A program made the position numbers and the translations under genes. DNA of 55,281 nt from positions 1 through 55,281 of the forward strand of contig NZ_MECK01000224.1 of assembly GCF_014596465.1 (NCBI RefSeq), read 5' to 3'. This document shows, piece after piece, positions 23,874-32,507 of the stretch (positions are counted from its first letter, which is position 1; each line of letters opens with the position of its first letter). The DNA comes from Streptomyces sp. CBMA123 (GTDB taxonomy: Bacteria > Actinomycetota > Actinomycetes > Streptomycetales > Streptomycetaceae). The notes beneath the pieces were generated by a model. The model saw nothing but the letters and a program-made list of their open reading frames with translations, did not search any database and was not told the origin of the DNA.

Positions 23874-24811
23874 GCGTCAACGTCCTGCGCACCGCCGACG
23901 GCTGGTACGCCGTCCGCGACCAGCGCGCCGTCCGAGTCCGGACCGCGGCCGCCACAACCGCCGAACTGCTGGCGGACCGGGACGCCGTCACCGCCGCTGC
24001 GCAGAGCGCCGACCCCGGCGTGCCGGTCGCCGATCTCGCGGTGCTCTCCCCGATCACCCCGGGCTGCCGGGTCGTGGCCCAGATGGCGAACTTCGTCTCG
24101 CACGCGGCCGATGCGGGCCTTGATCCGAAGAGCGTCCCCCTCGCGTTCTTCCGCAAGGCGTCCGGGTCGATCAGCGGCCCCTACCAGGACATCGTCAAGC
24201 CCGCTCACGTGCGGCTGCTCGACTACGAGGTGGAGATCGGCCTTGTCCTCGGCGCACCGCTCCCGGTCGGCACCGGGGTCTCACCCGCGAACCTCGCCGA
24301 CTACGTCGCCGCCCTCGTGGTCACCAACGACGTCTCCGCCCGGGACCTGCAACTGCCCAAGACCCAGTTCTACGAGGCGAAGTCCTACCCCACCTTCACC
24401 CCCACCGGGCCGGCGCTGGTGCTGCTGGAGGAGGGCGACCTCGGCCGGTTCGCCGAACTGCGTTTGCGCCTGTGGGTCAACGGCGAGCTACGGCAGGACA
24501 TGCCCGCCTCCGACATGATCCACCGGCCGCTCAAGGCCCTCCAGGCGCTCACCGGCTTCCAACGGCTGGACCCCGGCGACCTGCTGCTCACGGGCACCCC
24601 GGTCGGCACCGCGCTCAGCGCGCCGCCCAAGCCGGTCGAGATCCTGGGCTCGCTGCTGCCGGCCGCGACCAAGTGGCGGCTGTTTTTCAAGTCCCAGGCC
24701 AAGAATCCCAAGTACCTGCGGGACGGCGACCTGGTGGAGGCCGCCGTCGCCACCGACGACGGCACGCTCGACCTGGGCCGCCAGCGCACGACGGTGAGGT
24801 ACGCCCGGTGA
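23870..24811 (+). CDS. Fumarylacetoacetate hydrolase (FAH) family protein
   Basis: 313 residues, starting ATG 23870 inside the dioxygenase stop. The FAH fold is clear: LLDYEVEIGLVLGAPLPVGT (two metal-binding Glu), VAALVVTNDVSARDLQLPK with the conserved Asp, then SYPTFTPTGPALV and LDPGDLLLTGTPVGTALSAP. In catabolic operons this family hydrolyses the C-C bond of ring-cleavage products or acts as hydratase or isomerase on hydroxymuconates. Here it replaces the alpha/beta hydrolase usual in the phenylpropionate (mhp/hpp) pathways. Next in order is the acyl-CoA synthetase, again with an overlapping start (GTGA). Confidence 0.88.
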   Translation: MSVNVLRTADGWYAVRDQRAVRVRTAAATTAELLADRDAVTAAAQSADPGVPVADLAVLSPITPGCRVVAQMANFVSHAADAGLDPKSVPLAFFRKASGSISGPYQDIVKPAHVRLLDYEVEIGLVLGAPLPVGTGVSPANLADYVAALVVTNDVSARDLQLPKTQFYEAKSYPTFTPTGPALVLLEEGDLGRFAELRLRLWVNGELRQDMPASDMIHRPLKALQALTGFQRLDPGDLLLTGTPVGTALSAPPKPVEILGSLLPAATKWRLFFKSQAKNPKYLRDGDLVEAAVATDDGTLDLGRQRTTVRYAR

Positions 24812-26700
24812 GCGAACTGCTGTGGCCCCAGTACGCCGCCCCTTCCGACCTGGCCACGATCGAGGCGGTGCCGCTTGAGGCCCGTGACCTTCCTGCCTCC
24901 ACCTACGACCTGCTGGCCCGGGCCGCGCGGCTCTGGCCCGACCGCACCGCCCTGACGGTGCTCCCCGACGCCGAGCGGTGGCGCGGGCCGCTGCGGTACA
25001 CCTTCGCGGACCTGCTGGCCGGAGTGCACCGCTATGCCAACGTCCTGCACCGGTTCGGGGTCCGCCGCGGCGCCCCGATCGCGCTGATGGCGCCCAACTG
25101 CGCCGAACTCATCCCCGCGACACTCGCCGCGCAGCTCGCCGGCATCGCCGCGCCGCTCAACGCCGCTCTCGCCCCCGCGCACCTGGCCGAGCTGCTGCAG
25201 TGCTCCGGCGCCCGGGTCCTCGTCGCCGCGGGCCCGGAGCTGGCCCCGGACGTCTGGGCGAAGCTGCCCGCGTTGGCCGAAGCGCTCGACGCGGTCCTGG
25301 TGCTTCGGCCCACGACGGCAGTCGGCGATCCCGCGCCGCTGCCCCGGATCGACGGGGTACTCATCGCCTACCTCGCCGACCTGGCCCAGGCCGAGGACGC
25401 GTCCGCATTCACGGGAGAACCGCCCCGGCCGACTGACCTGGCCGCGTTCTTCCACACCGGCGGCACCACCGGCACCCCGAAGCTCGCCGCCCACACCCAC
25501 GAAAGCGAAGTCGTCAACGCCTGGATGATCGCCGCCAACTCGATGCTCGACAGCGACGCGGTGGTCTTCGCCGCCCTGCCCCTGTTCCACGTCAACGCCC
25601 TCGTGGTGACCTTGCTCGCGCCGCTGTTCAAGGGCCAGCAGGTGGTGTGGGCAGGGCCGCTCGGCTACCGCGAACCCGCCCTGTACGGGGAGTTCTGGTC
25701 GATCGTCGAGCACTACGGCATCACCGCCATGAGCGCCGTGCCGACCGTCTACCAGGTACTCGCACAGTGCCCGGTCGGCGCGGCGGACATCAGCAGCCTG
25801 CGGTACGCCATGGTCGGCGCGTCGCCGCTGCCCGACGCCGTCCGCACCGCGTTCGAGGCCCACACCGGGGTGACGCTGATCGAGGGCTACGGCCTGACCG
25901 AGGCCACCTGTGCCAGCGCCCGCAGTTTCCCCGACGCGCCGCGCCCCGGCGCGGTCGGGCAGCGGATGCCCTACCAGCGGGTGAAGGTCGTCCACCCGGA
26001 TTCGGGGGCGGAGCTGCCCGCCGGGCAGACCGGCCTGCTGGCGATCGCCGGCCCGACCGTGTTCGCCGGTTACGTCACCGGCCGCGACGCCCAGGGCCGT
26101 CCGGTCCTCGACGGCCTCGGCAAGCTCGTGGACGGCTGGCTCGACACTGGCGACCTGGCCCGACTCGACGCCGACGGGTTCGTCCGCCTGGCCGGACGTG
26201 CCAAGGACCTGATCATCCGCGGCGGCCACAACATCGACCCGGCCGTCATCGAGGACACGCTGCTCGCCCACCCGCACGTCACTGGCGCGGGCGCGGTCGG
26301 ACGCCCGGACCCGCACGCGGGCGAGGTCCCGGTGGCGTACGTGACCCTCGCCCCGGAGACGGACGTGAGCGAGGACGAGCTCCGCCAGTGGGCCGCCGAG
26401 CGCGTCCCGGAACGCGCGGCCGCACCGAAGTCCGTCACCGTCCTCGCCGCGCTGCCGGTGACCGACGTCGGCAAGCCCTACAAGCTCGCCCTGCGGTCCG
26501 ACGCCGCCCGGCTCGCCGTCGCAGAGGCCCTGGCCGGTCATGGCCACGACGTGGAGGTCGACGCGGCGGTCGAGGACGGGTCTGTCGTCGTGTCCGTCGA
26601 CCCCGGCACTGGTGACCGTGAGGCCATCAGTGCGGTCCTCGACCAGTACGCCCTGCGTTGGACGTGGTCCCCGGTGACGCCCGGACCGGTGGCGTCATGA
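24808..26700 (+). CDS. AMP-forming acyl-CoA synthetase
   Basis: 630 residues from GTG 24808, overlapping the FAH stop. ANL-superfamily motifs are in order: the P-loop-like FFHTGGTTGTPKLAAHTH near 210-230, the FHVNALVVT region, the adenylation core EGYGLTEATC, the ATP-binding DTGDLARLDADGFV, the hinge GRAKDLIIRGGHNIDPAVIE, and the C-terminal Lys in GKPYKLALR. The final 70 residues (residues 560-630) extend beyond the usual length and have a small alpha/beta appearance. It would activate a carboxylic acid, either the starting aromatic acid or the chain released after ring cleavage. Stop overlaps the next start (ATGA). Confidence 0.9.
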   Translation: MSELLWPQYAAPSDLATIEAVPLEARDLPASTYDLLARAARLWPDRTALTVLPDAERWRGPLRYTFADLLAGVHRYANVLHRFGVRRGAPIALMAPNCAELIPATLAAQLAGIAAPLNAALAPAHLAELLQCSGARVLVAAGPELAPDVWAKLPALAEALDAVLVLRPTTAVGDPAPLPRIDGVLIAYLADLAQAEDASAFTGEPPRPTDLAAFFHTGGTTGTPKLAAHTHESEVVNAWMIAANSMLDSDAVVFAALPLFHVNALVVTLLAPLFKGQQVVWAGPLGYREPALYGEFWSIVEHYGITAMSAVPTVYQVLAQCPVGAADISSLRYAMVGASPLPDAVRTAFEAHTGVTLIEGYGLTEATCASARSFPDAPRPGAVGQRMPYQRVKVVHPDSGAELPAGQTGLLAIAGPTVFAGYVTGRDAQGRPVLDGLGKLVDGWLDTGDLARLDADGFVRLAGRAKDLIIRGGHNIDPAVIEDTLLAHPHVTGAGAVGRPDPHAGEVPVAYVTLAPETDVSEDELRQWAAERVPERAAAPKSVTVLAALPVTDVGKPYKLALRSDAARLAVAEALAGHGHDVEVDAAVEDGSVVVSVDPGTGDREAISAVLDQYALRWTWSPVTPGPVAS

Positions 26701-28223
26701 CCGCCGACACCATCCCGGTGGCCGTGATCGGCGCCGGCCCCACCGGGCTGACCGCGGCGACCCTGCTGGGCCAGTACGGCATCGAGACCCTCGTGCTGGA
26801 CCGCTGGGAGTCGGTCTATCCGCTGCCGCGGGCGGTCCACCTCGACGACGAGATCTACCGGCTGCTCGCCCGACTCGGCATCGCCAGGCAGTTCGCCGCC
26901 ATCTCCCGCCCCGCCCACGGCCTGCGGCTCCTGGACCGCGACCTGCGGGTACTGGCCGAGTTCCGGCGCGGCGCCGACCTCGGGCGACACGGCCACCCCG
27001 AGGCCAACATGTTCGACCAGCCCCAACTGGAGGCGCTGTTGCGCGCCAACCTCGAACGGCACCCGACCGTCACCCTGCGCGGCAACGTGGACGTCACCGC
27101 GGTCGAGCAGTCCGGCGGCGGCCCGGTGCGGGTACGGCTCACCGACCGGAGCACCAGCGAGACCAGCACCGTGACGGCCCGGTACGTGCTCGGCTGCGAC
27201 GGCGCCAACAGCCTGACCCGCTCGACGATCGGCGCCACCATGCACGACCTGGCCTTCGCACAACGCTGGCTGGTCGTCGACGCCGCCACCGACGCCGACC
27301 TGCACCAGTGGGAAGGCGTGCACCAGGTCTGCGACCCGGTACGTGCGGCCACCTACATGCGCATCAGCGAACGCCGCTACCGCTGGGAGTTCCAGCTCCT
27401 GCCCGGCGAAAGCGCCGACGACTACCGCGACATGACCCGTCTGCACCCCCTCATCCGGCCCTGGACCGGCGACGTCCCCGCGGACGAGCTGGAGATCATG
27501 CGCACGGCGGAGTACACCTTCCGCGCCCAGATCGCCGACCACTGGCGCGAGCGGCGCGTCGTCCTGCTCGGCGACGCCGCCCACCTCACCCCGCCCTTTA
27601 TCGGCCAGGGCATGGGCGCGGGCCTGCGCGACGCCGCCAACCTCACGTGGAAGCTCGCCGCCGTCCTCGACGGCCGTCTCCCGGAACGGGTACTGGACAG
27701 CTACGAGGCCGAACGCAAGCCCCACACCCGAGCGATGATCACCCTGGCGAAGCTGGTCGGCACCGCCATGACCGCAGGCGGGGACACCGGCAGCGCGCTG
27801 CGCCGCATGCTCGCACCCCACCTGCACCTGGTTCCCGGTCTGAGCAACCGCATCCTCGACAGCCGGACCCCGGCCCTGCGCCGTTCGACCCTGGTGGACC
27901 GCAGGCGGCTCGGGCGCGGCCTCGCGGGACGTCTGTGCCCCAACGCCCAGCTGCCGGACGGCCGGCGCTTCGACGACCTGGCCGCCGGCCGCTTCGCGCT
28001 GGTCACCTCCGCAGCCGTCACCCCGGCGCTGCGGGCCGAGGTCCAGGACCGCGGCGGTGTCCTGATCACCGCCTCACCCGGCACCGCCCTGCACCGCTGG
28101 CTCCGCCGGGGCCGCACCGTAGCGGCGCTGGTCCGCCCCGATGGCACCGTCCAGCGCACCGCACGCGACCCGAAGGCACTGCGCAGGCTCCTGCCCGCAC
28201 CGAGCCCCCGCAGGCGTACCTGA
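26697..28223 (+). CDS. FAD-dependent aromatic hydroxylase (MhpA/PheA type)
   Basis: 508 residues from ATG 26697, overlapping the previous stop. It is a group-A flavoprotein hydroxylase: Rossmann motif AVIGAGPTGLTAATLLGQYG at the N-terminus, the DG motif YVLGCDGANSLTRS near 170, and the GD motif VVLLGDAAHLTPPFIGQGM near 285. A C-terminal thioredoxin-like region includes the segment RPDGTVQRTARDP. Such enzymes add an ortho hydroxyl to a phenol using NAD(P)H and O2, producing the catechol needed by the extradiol dioxygenase encoded first in the operon. The set of hydroxylase, dioxygenase, FAH hydrolase and CoA ligase is self-consistent for a hydroxyphenyl-acid pathway. Confidence 0.9.
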   Translation: MTADTIPVAVIGAGPTGLTAATLLGQYGIETLVLDRWESVYPLPRAVHLDDEIYRLLARLGIARQFAAISRPAHGLRLLDRDLRVLAEFRRGADLGRHGHPEANMFDQPQLEALLRANLERHPTVTLRGNVDVTAVEQSGGGPVRVRLTDRSTSETSTVTARYVLGCDGANSLTRSTIGATMHDLAFAQRWLVVDAATDADLHQWEGVHQVCDPVRAATYMRISERRYRWEFQLLPGESADDYRDMTRLHPLIRPWTGDVPADELEIMRTAEYTFRAQIADHWRERRVVLLGDAAHLTPPFIGQGMGAGLRDAANLTWKLAAVLDGRLPERVLDSYEAERKPHTRAMITLAKLVGTAMTAGGDTGSALRRMLAPHLHLVPGLSNRILDSRTPALRRSTLVDRRRLGRGLAGRLCPNAQLPDGRRFDDLAAGRFALVTSAAVTPALRAEVQDRGGVLITASPGTALHRWLRRGRTVAALVRPDGTVQRTARDPKALRRLLPAPSPRRRT

Positions 28224-28239
28224 TTTTGGTCGTGCGGCA

Positions 28240-28390
28240 GGGCGAGGCGAGTTGGCGGACGCCGCATGGGAGCGGATGGGACCCTGTTGCCGCAGAGGGG
28301 CGACGTGGCCGTCCGTGGCGTGACCGCCGCCAGGCGTTCAACGGTGTGCTGTGGCGGCTGCGGGCCCGGCTCCGTGGCTGGAGCCGTTCG
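28240..28390 (+). pseudogene. IS5-family transposase N-terminal fragment
   Basis: Two frames together read ELADAAWERMGP, then GRRGRPWRDRRQAFNGVLWR, the N-terminal signature of IS5-type transposases ('lsDaaWerl.pllP..rGRPwrdhR.vinGilWrlr'). It is only about 50 codons long, frameshifted, and lacks the catalytic core. Confidence 0.6.
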
Positions 28391-28494
28391 TGGCCGCTGG
28401 GTCAATCATGCCCAGGACGAGTACCGCGACTTCGTACTCGCCAGTCGGCGGCGACACGAGGCGCCGAGTTGACGACCGCTTGCGTGCTGACTGG

Positions 28495-28531
28495 TGTCGG
28501 CGTACACGGGACCTACCCGTGTACGCCGACA
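28495..28531. terminator. 16-bp perfect hairpin
   Basis: Bases 28495-28510 pair with 28516-28531 around ACCTA. It follows the catabolic operon and the IS5 fragment and probably acts as a terminator; no T-run follows. Confidence 0.5.
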
Positions 28532-28681
28532 ACTGGGCACCAGCCGTCAGACTCCTCGCCGGTCCAGCGAGCGACAGTTGTCGTGCTGACCGGACCGGGC
28601 AACCGGCCGTCGAGCGGAACTGCTGTCGACTACTACCGCACTGCATCACAGTCACCGAGAGCCACCACCGCCGAACAACTC

Positions 28682-28754
28682 CTCGCAAGTTAACGCTCGC
28701 AACAGCTCGCAAACTACAAGTCACAACCCCAGGTCGCAGAAGCCGGACTCGCAA
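28682..28754. repeat. Four CTCGCAA repeats upstream of a zinc-finger gene
   Basis: CTCGCAA occurs at 28682, 28696, 28706 and 28748, twice extended to CTCGCAAACTA. The repeats end 20 bases before the GTG at 28775. Candidate regulator or replication-protein sites. Confidence 0.5.
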
Positions 28755-28774
28755 ACTATCCGTTGAAGTAACAC

Positions 28775-29172
28775 GTGCTGCCGGAGACGCCGGCCGCGCC
28801 GGTGTGCGTGCGGCCGGGCTGCGGGAAGCCGGTGCCGGTTGCCGAGTCTGGCCGGGGCCGGCCCACCCTCCACTGCTCCCGCTCGTGCAAGTCGAAGACG
28901 GCCCGCGCCAAGGCCAAGGCCAGGCCGCCGCCGAGGCGGCGGGCCGCACGGTCCCGGAGCAGCCGGCACCGGCGCCGGAGGGCGTCCGGGCCGCGATGCT
29001 GGGCCACCTCGCCGCCATGGAGAGCACAACCCGGGCCTTCTTCACCGCCGTGGACACCGACCCGGTGGCCGCGTACGAGGCGTTCTATCAGGAGTACCTG
29101 CGGCTGGACGCCCGGGTACGGGCGGCGGCGGCCGACGCCCGCGACGAGGTATTCACGGCATCACCCTCCTGA
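28775..29172 (+). pseudogene. Zinc-finger protein with one frameshift
   Basis: From GTG 28775 the first frame encodes a treble-clef-like zinc finger: CVRPGCGKPVPV, then GRPTLHCSRSCKSKTARAKA (C-x4-C...C-x3-C). Near 28920-28935 the sense moves to another frame: AAEAAGRTVPEQPAPAPEGV, AAMLGHLAAMESTTRAFFTA and AYEAFYQEYLRLDARVRAAA, stopping at 29172. If repaired it is about 132 residues with a finger and a helical tail. Such small zinc-finger proteins are common on Streptomyces plasmids and integrative elements. CTCGCAA repeats lie before it. Confidence 0.5.
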
Positions 29173-29459
29173 CAGATTCGCGGGCTGTCGCCGCAAGTCA
29201 CCGAACGCCGGCACTGGCCTGGGCCGCTCGGCCAGAATCGCGTTGTGAGGCGCCGTCAGGAGATGGGTAACGACTGGCGGACCTCGCGCACCCGTCGTGG
29301 CTGCGGGCGGCCGGTCCCTCGCGGACGAGGAAGGTCGGTCCGGCGGCAAGGTTGTACCGGGCGAGCGGCATTCGGGCACCGAGGTCCGGTCCAGTCCGGG
29401 CCCTATCGGTAAGTCATCTCGGCGGTGACGATCGGCACGCCGTCACCGCGGATCGCGGA

Positions 29460-29999
29460 CTACAGTTGCCGCGAGAACACGGAAGCCCTGCTCAGCAACC
29501 AGAAAGCGCTGCTCGTGCCGACGCCGTAGGCGAGGTGGGCGGTCAGATCATCACCCAGCGTCTTCGCATCGTAGGTCCAGATGGGTTTGTAGAGTCCCGC
29601 GATCGGAAGTACCACGTATCCGCTGAGCCACACGAGCGCGCCGTACGGGAGCCCGTAGAGGACGTGGGGCTTGCGCAGCGAGGCGCTGACAATGCCGTAG
29701 AAGGCAGCGTTGCCTACTCCGTAGGCCCAGTGCATGAACGTGCTGACGGGGAACGCCGCGCCGTCCGGCAGCTCGCTCTGGGTGAAGGCCTCGGCCAGGC
29801 GCTTGGCGACCTGGCCGGGATCCGGCGCCTCCTGCCAGCTGCGAACCGGGGCGAACTCCCAATGCAGGGCGTTGTGTTCGCCGCCGGCTCGTCGCTGGCG
29901 CAGGAACCGCACGGTGTCCATGCAGACGGTGCCGATCACTCCCGCCGCCAGACCCGCACCGACGGCGCCGAGCGGAGTCAGCTGCTTGCGCGTGCGCAT
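29460..29999 (-). CDS. Integral membrane protein, unknown
   Basis: 179 residues from ATG 29999, with GGGAG about 11 bases upstream. It has about four hydrophobic helices: LGAVGAGLAAGVIGTVCMDT, FMHWAYGVGNAAFYGIVSA, VLYGLPYGALVWLSGYVVLP and HLAYGVGTSSAFWLLSR. Conserved-looking polar positions inside the helices (His-Trp-Ala-Tyr-Gly-Val-Gly, repeated as His-Leu-Ala-Tyr-Gly-Val-Gly) suggest an internal repeat. It resembles the YagU/DUF1440-type small membrane proteins only loosely. It lies 28 bp after the SDR gene on the same strand, likely one transcript. Confidence 0.65.
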   Translation of the reverse strand: MRTRKQLTPLGAVGAGLAAGVIGTVCMDTVRFLRQRRAGGEHNALHWEFAPVRSWQEAPDPGQVAKRLAEAFTQSELPDGAAFPVSTFMHWAYGVGNAAFYGIVSASLRKPHVLYGLPYGALVWLSGYVVLPIAGLYKPIWTYDAKTLGDDLTAHLAYGVGTSSAFWLLSRASVFSRQL

Positions 30000-30027
30000 G
30001 AGTCGATCACTCCCGATCCCGGTTCTT

Positions 30028-30753
30028 TCAGAAGCCGGCGCTCTGGCCGCCGTCGACGTGCAGGATCTCGCCGGTGACGAACGAGGCCTGTTCGAGGTAC
30101 ATGACCGCCTCGACGACGTCCTCGATCTCGCCCATCCGCCCGAGCGGGTGCAGCGCGGCGAGCGTGCCGCCCGGGTCGTCCGGGTGCAGCGGAGTGCGGA
30201 TGACGCCGAGTGAGACGGCGTTGGCGCGGATCCGGCGCGCCGCGTATTCGATGGCCAGTTCCTTCGTCGCTGCGGCCAGGCCGCCTTTGGTCAGCGAGGT
30301 GAGCGCCGCGGGTATGCGGGCGTTGGCGCGGTCGACCAGCGACGTCGACACGCACAGGACGTGCCCGCCATCGCCGCCGGCGATCATCGCAGGGATGGCG
30401 CTGCGCGTGACGTCGAAGAAGCCGCGCAGGTTGACGCCGGTCACCAGGTCGTAGTCGGCGTCGGTGTAGTCGGTGAACGGTTTCTCCATGTAGACGCCGG
30501 CGTTGTTCACCAGCGTGTCGATCCGACCGAAGCGATCCAGCGCCTGCTCGACGATCTGTGCACCGGTACCGGGCCGGCTCAGGTCGCCGGGCACGGCGAG
30601 CACGTCCGCATCGTGCGACGAGGGGATGGACCGCGCGGTCGCGACGACGGCGTACCCACGCCCGCGGTACGCGTCAGCGAGGGCCGCACCGATGCCTTGT
30701 GACGCACCGGTGACGATTGCCACCTTCTTCTCCGAGCTCATCGGCATGTCCAA
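30028..30753 (-). CDS. SDR-family oxidoreductase lacking the canonical Tyr
   Basis: 241 residues (ATG 30741, MSSEKK, is an alternative start). The NAD(P) site is standard: VAIVTGASQGIGAALADAY, then LVNNAGVYM, and the C-terminus GEILHVDGGQSAGF. The catalytic Ser is present (CVSTSLVD), but where YxxxK is expected the protein has ALTSLTKGGL, so the Tyr is replaced by Thr while the Lys remains. I recall a widespread subgroup with this replacement ('LASLTKGGL'), so it is a family feature and not a fresh mutation. Activity, if any, would need another proton donor. Followed by a membrane protein. Confidence 0.85.
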   Translation of the reverse strand: MDMPMSSEKKVAIVTGASQGIGAALADAYRGRGYAVVATARSIPSSHDADVLAVPGDLSRPGTGAQIVEQALDRFGRIDTLVNNAGVYMEKPFTDYTDADYDLVTGVNLRGFFDVTRSAIPAMIAGGDGGHVLCVSTSLVDRANARIPAALTSLTKGGLAAATKELAIEYAARRIRANAVSLGVIRTPLHPDDPGGTLAALHPLGRMGEIEDVVEAVMYLEQASFVTGEILHVDGGQSAGF

Positions 30754-30937
30754 GCTGAGGTGCTCACGCTGGAAGTCTCCGGCTCACGGCGGGCCACGCA
30801 CGACGACTGCGCCCACCGGCTCTCACCCTACGTCCGGCCGAGCCCCGGCGCCCGCGTGGAGCTCATCGGGTACGGCCGGCGGCCGACCGCACGACGCTGG
30901 ACGCACCGCCCTGCCGAGCGTGGGAGGAGCACAGGTC

Positions 30938-31607
30938 ATGGCCGCTCTGATCGCCGTGAACGTCGGCACGCCGAGGGGCGTCCCCTGGCACGGCAGAACC
31001 ACCCGCAGCGGCATCTGGAAGCACCCCGTCGCCGGGCCCGTGATGGCGCGCCGGGTCGACCCGGACGGCGACGGCCAAGGTGACCTTGCCGGGCACGCCG
31101 GCGAGTAGCGTGCCGTGCTGGTCCACCAGTTGAGCTCCTACCGCCATTGGCAGGACTCCCTGGAACGGAACGACTTCACGTACGGCCAGTTCGGCGAGAA
31201 CCTCACCGTGGACCGACTCGCCGACGACGAGGTGTGCATCGGTGACCGCCACCAGATCGGCGGTGCGGTCGTCGAAGTCAACCAACCCCGGTTGACGTGC
31301 TACCGCGTGGGGTTGCGGCTCGGCGAGCCACAGATGGCCGCCCTGCTGCTGTCCCATCGGCACCCGGGCCCTCTCCATGCGGGTGCTGACCGAAGGGCGG
31401 GTGCGGGCCGGGGACAAGATCGTGAACTCTCCTCGGGTCTGAGGAGATGACCGTCGCGGAGATCGACGCGCTGCTCTACCTGCGGCCACGTCGAGTACGC
31501 CCCGCAGTCCCGGGACCCCCGCTGGAGGAAGCGCGCTCATCTGCTGTTCGACGCCCCCGGCCGCGGCCCGGCCGGCCGAGCCGACCGACGTGGTCCTGGA
31601 CGTGTGA
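30938..31607 (+). pseudogene. MOSC-domain (YiiM-like) protein, decayed
   Basis: The start is excellent (ATG 30938 after GGGAGGAG). It reads LIAVNVGTPRGVPWHGRTTR and GDLAGHAGE, then an in-frame TAG at 31106-31108, then RAVLVHQLSSYRHWQDSLER, FTYGQFGENLTV, EVNQPRLTCYRVGLRLGEPQ. A frameshift near 31360 leads to MRVLTEGRVRAGDKIVNSPR and MTVAEIDALLYL, and another near 31490 to HVEYAPQSRDPRWRKRAHLL. This is the full MOSC/3-alpha layout of YiiM-type proteins, including the conserved Cys in RLTCYRVG. YiiM relatives deal with molybdenum-cofactor sulfur or N-hydroxylated compounds. One nonsense codon and two frameshifts make it non-functional. Confidence 0.75.
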
Positions 31608-31811
31608 CCGGATGCGTCCGCGGCCGAGGGTACCACCGCCGACGGCGCGAGACGAGTCCGAGTCCGCCGACGGAGCCGCGGGTTGCGTGCGGTCGGCGCA
31701 GCTGCCTAGCGTGGTTGTGGTGGGGAGAGAGATCACCGGCGGGGCGAGTCGGTTGCGTGGGGCATCCCGCCGAAACCACTCCTGGCATGCGCCCGAAAGG
31801 GGATTTCTGCC

Positions 31812-32507
31812 ATGGCAAAGGTGCTCTTCATCGTCAGCGGAGCCACCTACTGGGTGTTGAAGGACGGCACGCGGCACGCGACCGGCTACTGGGCCGAGGA
31901 ATTCGCGAACCCGTACAAGATCCTCACGGACGCCGGTCACGACGTCGTCGTCGCGACGCCGAACGGTGTGACTCCGACCGTCGACATGATGAGCCTGCGT
32001 CCCGAGATGGTCGGCGGAAACGACAGCGCCCTGGAGCTGGAGGCCGTCATCCGTTCCGCGGAGGTGATGCGTCGACCGCTGCAGCTGTCAGACGTGCGCC
32101 TGGAGGACTACGACGCGGTCTACCTGCCGGGCGGTCACGGTCCGATGGCAGACCTGGCGTGGGACGCCGACGTGGGGCGGCTGCTGACCCAGCAGTTGGC
32201 CTCGGGCAACCCGCTGTTCATCGTCTGTCACGGTCCCGCCGCGATGCTGGCCACCAGGATCCACGGTGAATCGCCGTTCAAGGGCCACAACATCACCTGC
32301 TTCACCGACGAGGAGGAGGATGGCGTCGGACTGGCCGCCAAGGCACCATGGCTGCTGGAGACCGACGTGAAGGCGAAGGTCGGGGTCAAGTTCAGTCGTG
32401 GTCCGGTCTGGGAGCCCTACATGGTCGAGGACCGAAACCTGGTGACCGGACAGAACCCGGCCTCGGCCGCGGTCCTCGGGAACCGGATGCTGGAGATCCT
32501 CAAGTGA
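31812..32507 (+). CDS. DJ-1/PfpI-family protein (Hsp31-like class I GATase fold)
   Basis: 231 residues from ATG 31812, with AAGGGG 12 bases upstream. The nucleophile elbow is LFIVCHGPAAML, with the catalytic Cys followed by His, and the partner Glu is in GYWAEEFANPY. The strand order KVLFIVSGA, VVVATPNGVTPTVD and AVYLPGGHGPMADL is that of the Hsp31/YajL group, which act as glyoxalase III-like enzymes or protein/sugar deglycases. Length is normal for the group. It is monocistronic in appearance, after a decayed MOSC gene. Soluble, cytoplasmic. Confidence 0.9.
   Translation: MAKVLFIVSGATYWVLKDGTRHATGYWAEEFANPYKILTDAGHDVVVATPNGVTPTVDMMSLRPEMVGGNDSALELEAVIRSAEVMRRPLQLSDVRLEDYDAVYLPGGHGPMADLAWDADVGRLLTQQLASGNPLFIVCHGPAAMLATRIHGESPFKGHNITCFTDEEEDGVGLAAKAPWLLETDVKAKVGVKFSRGPVWEPYMVEDRNLVTGQNPASAAVLGNRMLEILK

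Noticed and set aside
24385..26547. A 720-codon open frame on the minus strand
   Set aside because: It is exactly antisense to the acyl-CoA synthetase, is Gly/Val/Arg-rich without motifs, and has no ribosome site. High GC makes such shadows common.
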